A stretch of DNA of 7,485 nt from JBHJOF01 sp050330055 (GTDB taxonomy: Bacteria > Pseudomonadota > Alphaproteobacteria > Kiloniellales > JAKSDN01), in contig JBHJOF010000356.1 in assembly GCA_050330055.1 (NCBI GenBank), positions 1 to 7,485 of the forward strand, written 5' to 3'. A program made the position numbers and the translations under genes. The notes under the pieces were generated by a model. That model was given only the letters and a program-made list of their open reading frames with translations. It ran no database searches and was not told the DNA's origin. This document shows, in pieces, positions 5,991-7,485 of the stretch (the stretch's first letter is position 1; every line of letters begins with the position of its first letter).

Positions 5991-7352
5991 TCAGCCGGCG
6001 GTCTCGACGAGGAAGGCTGCGAGCACGTCGAGATAGCGCTCGATGTCCCCGGCCGTGTGGGCGAAGGAGGCGGCCGGGCCGGCAGTGGCGATCGCCTCCC
6101 ATACGCCGCGGTTGGCCATGAAGACGCGCCGGGCGTCGATGAACGCGACGTCGATCGAATGGCCGCCCTCCTCGGCGTTGCGCGGCCAGTGCGGCCGCAG
6201 GCAGAAGCCGGAGCGTCCGCCCAGGCGGTGCGCCTTCCAGGGCAGGCCGTGGCGCGCGATCAGCGCGTCGATGCCGTCGGCGAGCTGCTTGCCGAGCGCC
6301 TGTACGTGGGCGTAGCCCGCCGGCGTCAGCACCTGCTCCAGCGCCGCGCGCGCCGCGGCCAGGCTCAGCGCATTGGCGTAGAGGGTGCCGCCGACCGCCA
6401 GGCCCGGCGCGCCCACGTCGACATCGAGGTGCCGCTCCATGACATCGGCCAGCGCGCGGGTCATGCCGTAGGCGCCGATCGCCACGCCGCCGCCCAGGCT
6501 CTTGCCCAGGCTCACCATGTCGGCCTCGAGCTGCCAGGCGCGGGTGAGGCCGCCGTAGGCCGCCATGTGGGTGTGGGTCTCGTCGAGGATGAAGAGCGCC
6601 CCGGCCGCGGTCGTCTCGGCCTTGGCGGCGGCCAGGAAGCCCGGCTCGGGCAGCACCACGCCGATGTTGGTCAGCGCCGGCTCGGTGATGACGCAGGCGA
6701 TATCGCCGCCCCGCAGGGCGGCGCGCAGCGCGTCGAGATCGTTGAAGGGCACCACCACGGCGCGCTCGGCCGCTGCCCGCGGCAGGCCGAGCAGCTCCGG
6801 CCCGGTGCCGCTGCCGAAGGCCTTCACCAGGGTGTCGTCGATGTGGCCGTGGTACTTGCCGCCGAACAGCAGCACCTTCTCCCGGCCGGTCGCGACGCGC
6901 GCCACGCGGATCGCCTCGGCGTTGGCGCTCGAGGCCGAGAGGGTGTACTGCCAGCAGGGCAGGCCGAAGCGCTCGCCCAGCAGGCGCGAAACCGCGATGG
7001 CGTCCTCCGTCGGCAGCAGGAAGCTGCTGCCGTCGCGCATGCGCGCCGCCACTGCCGCGGTCACCGCCGGCGGGCCGAAGCCGCAGTTCATGCTGAGGTC
7101 GGCCTGATTCATGTCGAGGTAGCGGTTGCCGTCCACGTCCTCGAAGTGGGCGCCCTCGCCTTTGGTCACGGTGAGCGGCGGATGGCGGTAGAGCCCCGCC
7201 ATCCAGCCCATCGGCACGCCGTTCGGCATGACCGCGCGGCCTTCGGCGCGCAGTGCCAGCGAGCGCGGGATGCGCGCCTCGAAGGCCGCGTCCTCGCGGG
7301 CGCGCAGGGCGGCCAGCCGCGCGCGGTCGAGCCCGATGTCGGGTGTGGTCAT
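5991..7352 (-). CDS. Class III PLP-dependent aminotransferase, glutamate-1-semialdehyde-aminomutase-like
   Basis: The product is a 453-residue fold-type I aminotransferase, cytoplasmic, expected to move amino groups using pyridoxal phosphate. In order it shows GEGAHFEDVDGNRYLDMNQA (about 66-85), the PLP-phosphate region SASSANAEAIRVAR (139-152), KYHGH (166-170), ITEPA (222-226), the cofactor-pyridine-binding Asp in ILDETHTH (D257) and the Schiff-base lysine in SLGKSLGGG (K284), followed by VGGTLYANALSLAAA. The overall pattern is closest to glutamate-1-semialdehyde aminomutase relatives and beta-amino-acid transaminases. True HemL normally has SGTEA, where this has SASSANAEA, so a HemL role is doubtful and the substrate is unknown. 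I chose the ATG at 7352 because GGTGA lies seven bases upstream; a GTG at 7358 is the alternative. It is single, with no operon partner in the window. Confidence 0.9.
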   Translation of the reverse strand: MTTPDIGLDRARLAALRAREDAAFEARIPRSLALRAEGRAVMPNGVPMGWMAGLYRHPPLTVTKGEGAHFEDVDGNRYLDMNQADLSMNCGFGPPAVTAAVAARMRDGSSFLLPTEDAIAVSRLLGERFGLPCWQYTLSASSANAEAIRVARVATGREKVLLFGGKYHGHIDDTLVKAFGSGTGPELLGLPRAAAERAVVVPFNDLDALRAALRGGDIACVITEPALTNIGVVLPEPGFLAAAKAETTAAGALFILDETHTHMAAYGGLTRAWQLEADMVSLGKSLGGGVAIGAYGMTRALADVMERHLDVDVGAPGLAVGGTLYANALSLAAARAALEQVLTPAGYAHVQALGKQLADGIDALIARHGLPWKAHRLGGRSGFCLRPHWPRNAEEGGHSIDVAFIDARRVFMANRGVWEAIATAGPAASFAHTAGDIERYLDVLAAFLVETAG

Positions 7353-7432
7353 GGTCACGTCACCGTCCCTGTTCGGCCATTGCGTCAGGCGATCTTGCGC
7401 AAGGCCTTTCTCTTTGTCCGCTTTCGCGGACG

Positions 7433-7442
7433 CCCCCCCCCC
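7433..7442. repeat. C10 homopolymer tract
   Basis: Ten consecutive C residues (G10 on the strand of the aminotransferase) lie about 80 bases upstream of its start. Such tracts are prone to slippage and to sequencing error. No coding frame crosses it that I can support. Confidence 0.8.
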
Positions 7443-7446
7443 GGCG

Positions 7447-7485
7447 CCCTCATCCTGAGCCGCGGGCCTCTCCTTCGACAGGCTC
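7447..7485. repeat. Interspersed repeat-like sequence truncated by window end
   Basis: CCCTCATCCTGAGC (7447-7460) followed by CTCCTTCGACAGGCTC (7470-7485) resembles a widespread alphaproteobacterial intergenic palindrome, in which the second part continues into AGGATGAG and pairs with the first. The window ends before the closing arm, so the palindrome cannot be confirmed here. The recognition is from memory. Confidence 0.5.

Noticed and set aside
6565..7107. 180-codon plus-strand frame over the aminotransferase
   Set aside because: It is Ser/Arg/Ala-rich antisense translation of a well-supported aminotransferase gene.

Overview
The window looks like chromosomal DNA from a GC-rich alphaproteobacterium, plausibly in or near the Rhodospirillales. 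The evidence is a Usg-family protein (a family I know only from Alphaproteobacteria), a COX15-type heme A synthase without loop cysteines, groESL behind a CIRCE operator, strongly GC-biased third codon positions, and interspersed GC-rich palindromic repeats. No phage, plasmid, transposase, CRISPR, rRNA or tRNA signal was found. The genus assignment is inference.

Left part (1-2683). A minus-strand pair encodes a heme A synthase (ctaA/COX15 type) and, overlapping its stop by 8 bases, a G3E-family P-loop GTPase of the CobW/COG0523 metal-chaperone type, which is cut by the left window edge. Diverging from the pair is an exported, probably outer-membrane protein with a histidine-rich loop. An AT-rich dyad in the divergent spacer resembles a Zur (zinc-uptake regulator) operator. 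Together, the putative metal chaperone, the His-rich envelope protein and the Zur-like site suggest a small metal-homeostasis locus attached to a terminal-oxidase cofactor gene. This is the most interesting hypothesis in the window.

Middle part (2684-5434). A minus-strand usg gene is followed by a divergent spacer and a textbook heat-shock operon: a sigma-70-like promoter, a CIRCE operator for HrcA, groES, groEL and a strong intrinsic terminator.

Right part (5435-7485). A roughly 150-bp palindromic repeat of the interspersed intergenic type follows the terminator. Next come a small uncharacterised ORF with a strong ribosome binding site and, convergent to it, a class III PLP-dependent aminotransferase of the glutamate-1-semialdehyde-aminomutase-like group. 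The window ends in a C10 tract and the start of another repeat-like sequence. Most of this is conserved housekeeping DNA, and I see no complete novel system. The divergent metal locus is the part that merits follow-up.
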